Shown: one piece after another, positions 13,036 to 14,882 of the stretch
How positions within the stretch are numbered: the stretch's first letter is position 1
Layout: the number at the start of each line of letters is the position of its first letter
Assembly (NCBI GenBank): GCA_035628035.1
Contig: DASPKS010000076.1
Span: 1-14,882, forward strand
Direction of reading: 5' to 3'
DNA from: DASPKS01 sp035628035
GTDB taxonomy: Bacteria; Bacteroidota; Rhodothermia; Rhodothermales; Rubricoccaceae
Length of the DNA stretch: 14,882 nucleotides
Notes under the pieces: generated by a model
What the model saw: the letters and a program-made list of their open reading frames with translations, nothing else
Database searches by the model: none
What the model was told of the DNA's origin: nothing
Program-made: the position numbers and the translations under genes

Positions 13036-13797
13036 ATGTCCTGGTACGAGGCCTGGTTCGACTCCGACCTCTACGAGCTCGTCTACGACAGCCGCGACGA
13101 GCGCGATGCGGTGCGGCTGGCCGATCTCATCGAGCGCGTGGCGCGGCCGAGGCCCGGCACCGAGATCCTCGACGTGGGGACGGGGCGCGGGCGGCACGCG
13201 CGCGTGCTCGCGCGGCGCGGCTACTGCGTGACGGGGCTCGACCTCTCGCCGAATGCTCTCGCGGTAGCGCGCGCGCGCGCGGAGGCCGAAGGGCTCGGCC
13301 CCGACCGGCTCACGTTCGTCGAGGGCGACATGCGGGAGCCGCTGTGCGCGGCGTGCTTCGGCGGCGTCGTCAACCTCTTCACCTCGTTCGGCTACTTCGA
13401 CGAGGAGGCCGACCACGGCCGCGCCGTGAAGGCGATGGCCGATGCGCTCACGCCGGGCGGCTGGCTGTTCCAGGACTTCCTCAACGCGCCGTACGTCCGT
13501 GCCCACCTCGTGGTGGAGAACGAACAGGTGATAGACGGGGTGCGCGTACGGCAGGAGCGGTGGATCGAGGAGGACGCGCCGGGCGGGCCGCACGTCCGCA
13601 AACGGATCACGCTCATGGAGGAGAATGGCGACATGCATGCGTTCACCGAGTCCGTCCGCCTCCTCACGCGGGAAGACTTCGAGGCGCTCTATGCCGCCGC
13701 CGGGCTCCACCTCCTCCACGCTTACGGCGACTACGGCGGCGCCCCCCACAGCCCGGAAACCCCCCGGCTTATTTTGCACGCGGTGCGCGACGCGTGA
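13036..13797 (+). CDS. Class I SAM-dependent methyltransferase
   Basis: The 253-residue protein has a Rossmann-type methyltransferase core. Motif I is EILDVGTGRGRHA (43-55), which binds S-adenosylmethionine, and D69 in VTGLDLSPNAL ends strand 2 and should hold the ribose hydroxyls. GDMREPL (97-103) comes next, then LFTSFGYF (114-121), and LTPGGWLFQDFLN (138-150) marks the later core. The N-terminus MSWYEAWFDSDLYELVY resembles uncharacterised methyltransferases rather than any named RNA or quinone enzyme, so the substrate is unknown. No membrane segment or signal peptide; cytoplasmic. It starts 49 bases after ispH on the same strand, with a CCCCTCTCC tract at 13017-13025 and GATACC at 13002-13007 between them. 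It may therefore share the ispH transcript or have its own start. A peptidase gene follows after 36 bases. Confidence 0.87.
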   Translation: MSWYEAWFDSDLYELVYDSRDERDAVRLADLIERVARPRPGTEILDVGTGRGRHARVLARRGYCVTGLDLSPNALAVARARAEAEGLGPDRLTFVEGDMREPLCAACFGGVVNLFTSFGYFDEEADHGRAVKAMADALTPGGWLFQDFLNAPYVRAHLVVENEQVIDGVRVRQERWIEEDAPGGPHVRKRITLMEENGDMHAFTESVRLLTREDFEALYAAAGLHLLHAYGDYGGAPHSPETPRLILHAVRDA

Positions 13798-13833
13798 CCT
13801 TTTCCTCCTCGCTCCTCTCGAACGTCTCTTCCC

Positions 13834-14882
13834 ATGCAGCCTGCCCTCGACTACGCCCGCCGGAACGGCGACCGCTTCGAAGCTCAACTCCTCGACTGGC
13901 TCCGCATGCCCTCTATCTCCACCGACCCCGTCTACGCGAGCGACGTCCGCGAGGCGGCCGAGTGGCTGGCCGACGACTTCCGCCGGATCGGGGTGCAGCG
14001 CGTGGAGGTGATGGAGACCGGCGGGCACCCCATCGTCTACGCCGAGCATACGGTGGACGCGTCGAAACCGACCGTGCTCGTCTACGGCCACTACGACGTG
14101 CAGCCGCCCGACCCGCTGGAGCTGTGGGAGAGCCCGCCGTTCGAGCCCGTCGTGAAGGACGGGACGATCTACGCCCGCGGCGCCTCCGACGACAAGGGGC
14201 AGGCGTTCATGCACGTGAAGGCGGCCGAGGCCTACCTCCAGACCGGCGGCGCGCCGCCGGTGAACCTCAAGTTCCTCATCGAGGGCGAGGAGGAGAGCGG
14301 GTCGAAGCACCTCGCCCCGTTCATCGAGCAGCACAAGGAGCTCCTCAAGGCCGACGTGGTGATGATCTCCGACACGGGGCTGTTCGCGCCGGGCGTGCCG
14401 AGCATCACGTACGGCCTGCGCGGGCTGGCCTACGTCGAGGTGACGCTCCAGGGGCCGGGGCGCGACCTCCACTCGGGGATGTACGGGGGCGCCGTCCACA
14501 ACCCCGTCAACGCGCTCTGCAAGATGGTCGCCGACCTCCACGACGCCGACCACCGCGTCACCGTCGAGGGGTTCTACGACAACGTGCGCCCGCTGACGGA
14601 CGAGGAGCGCGCCACCTTCGCCGCGCTCCCCTTCGACGAGCGCGGGTGGATGGAGGAGGCCGGCGCGAAGGCGCTCCGCACGGAGAAGGGGTACACCGCG
14701 CTCGAAGGCGTCGCGGCCCGCCCCACGCTCGACGTGAACGGGATGTGGGGCGGCTACACCGGGCAGGGCGCGAAGACCGTGCTCCCGGCGAAGGCCAGCG
14801 CGAAGATCTCGTGCCGCCTCGTGCCCGACCAGACGCCCGACGAGATCACGGAGAAGCTCCGCCGCCACTTCGAGCGGCAAAC
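13834..14882 (+). CDS. M20-family metallopeptidase (dipeptidase), 3' end outside the window
   Basis: The frame opens at ATG 13834 and runs without a stop for 349 codons to the window edge. Metal-site motifs of the M20 dipeptidase group are clear: YGHYDVQPP with H86 and D88, ARGASDDKG with D119/D120, EGEEESGS (150-157) with the catalytic and ligand glutamates, D180 in MISDTG, and DLHSG with H213 in the dimerisation (lid) domain. PSITYGLRGLAYVEV and DVNGMWGGYTGQGAKTVLP are typical of the CNDP-like zinc dipeptidases of about 450-470 residues, so roughly 100 residues, including the last metal His, lie beyond the window. No signal peptide; cytoplasmic hydrolysis of dipeptides is the likely role. 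It follows the methyltransferase gene by 36 bases on the same strand, with a CT-rich leader and no Shine-Dalgarno sequence. Confidence 0.93.
   Translation, partial: MQPALDYARRNGDRFEAQLLDWLRMPSISTDPVYASDVREAAEWLADDFRRIGVQRVEVMETGGHPIVYAEHTVDASKPTVLVYGHYDVQPPDPLELWESPPFEPVVKDGTIYARGASDDKGQAFMHVKAAEAYLQTGGAPPVNLKFLIEGEEESGSKHLAPFIEQHKELLKADVVMISDTGLFAPGVPSITYGLRGLAYVEVTLQGPGRDLHSGMYGGAVHNPVNALCKMVADLHDADHRVTVEGFYDNVRPLTDEERATFAALPFDERGWMEEAGAKALRTEKGYTALEGVAARPTLDVNGMWGGYTGQGAKTVLPAKASAKISCRLVPDQTPDEITEKLRRHFERQ

Noticed and set aside
13777..13796. Terminator between the methyltransferase and M20 peptidase genes
   Set aside because: The CACGCG/CGCGTG stem is only 6 bp with an 8-base loop and overlaps the methyltransferase stop codon; the following CCTTTTCC is weak, so it was not listed as a feature.
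12862..14880. Open frame of more than 670 codons on the - strand opposite the methyltransferase and peptidase genes
   Set aside because: Low-complexity Arg/Val/Glu/His-rich translation without motifs, directly opposite two genes with clear catalytic motifs.
1..14882. A new defence, toxin-antitoxin or biosynthetic gene system
   Set aside because: Every sizeable gene is assigned to a known metabolic, RNA-modification or envelope family, and no nuclease, toxin, helicase, transposase or NRPS/PKS-type gene is present. The novelty lies in regulatory elements and single residues.

Overview
The window is a GC-rich piece of an ordinary-looking bacterial chromosome. It most likely comes from the Rhodothermota (Rhodothermales: Rubricoccus, Rubrivirga or Salinibacter relatives) or a neighbouring Bacteroidota-type lineage. 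The evidence is a secreted protein ending in a type IX secretion (T9SS) sorting domain (10230-11546), a tRNA-guanine transglycosylase lacking zinc-site cysteines as I recall for Bacteroidota enzymes, a long-form IspH, and the absence of Shine-Dalgarno sequences before almost every gene. There are no mobile elements, no CRISPR array, no phage genes and no defence system. Coding is dense and no gene-free stretch reaches 300 bases.

Layout. 1-57: last 18 codons of an upstream + strand gene, closed by a strong terminator. 139-2583 (- strand): a ferritin-like di-iron protein, a small Pro/Asp/Gly-rich unknown protein, and a UbiB/AarF-type kinase-like membrane protein; the last two are 12 bases apart. 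2775-3170 (+): an SPW-repeat membrane protein. 3208-3909 (-): an aspartate/glutamate racemase family protein. 4068-4150 (-): tRNA-Leu(CAA). 4330-8492 (+): a trehalose cassette, otsA-otsB-GH15 hydrolase. 8565-8804 (-): a small Met-rich lipoprotein. 9044-10168 (+): tgt. 10230-11546 (-): a CHRD-domain T9SS cargo protein. 11736-14882 (+): ispH, a SAM methyltransferase, and an M20 metallopeptidase cut by the window end.

How the genes work together. The clearest functional unit is otsA-otsB-GH15: UDP-glucose and glucose-6-phosphate are joined to trehalose-6-phosphate, which is dephosphorylated to trehalose, and the GH15 enzyme may hydrolyse trehalose or another alpha-glucoside. The other genes are housekeeping (tgt, ispH, tRNA-Leu) or envelope/stress-type accessory genes.

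The most interesting non-coding signal is a repeated two-part element, GGAACC or a one-base variant, then 16-18 bases, then GTAC/GTAT. It lies 24-33 bases before the start codons of five unrelated genes and looks like a lineage- or sigma-factor-specific promoter. A second pattern is a pyrimidine-rich CCCCTCTCC(C)G tract directly before several start codons. A third is a hairpin terminator at each of the four convergent gene junctions. The most interesting protein observation is that Tgt has lost all four canonical zinc ligands.
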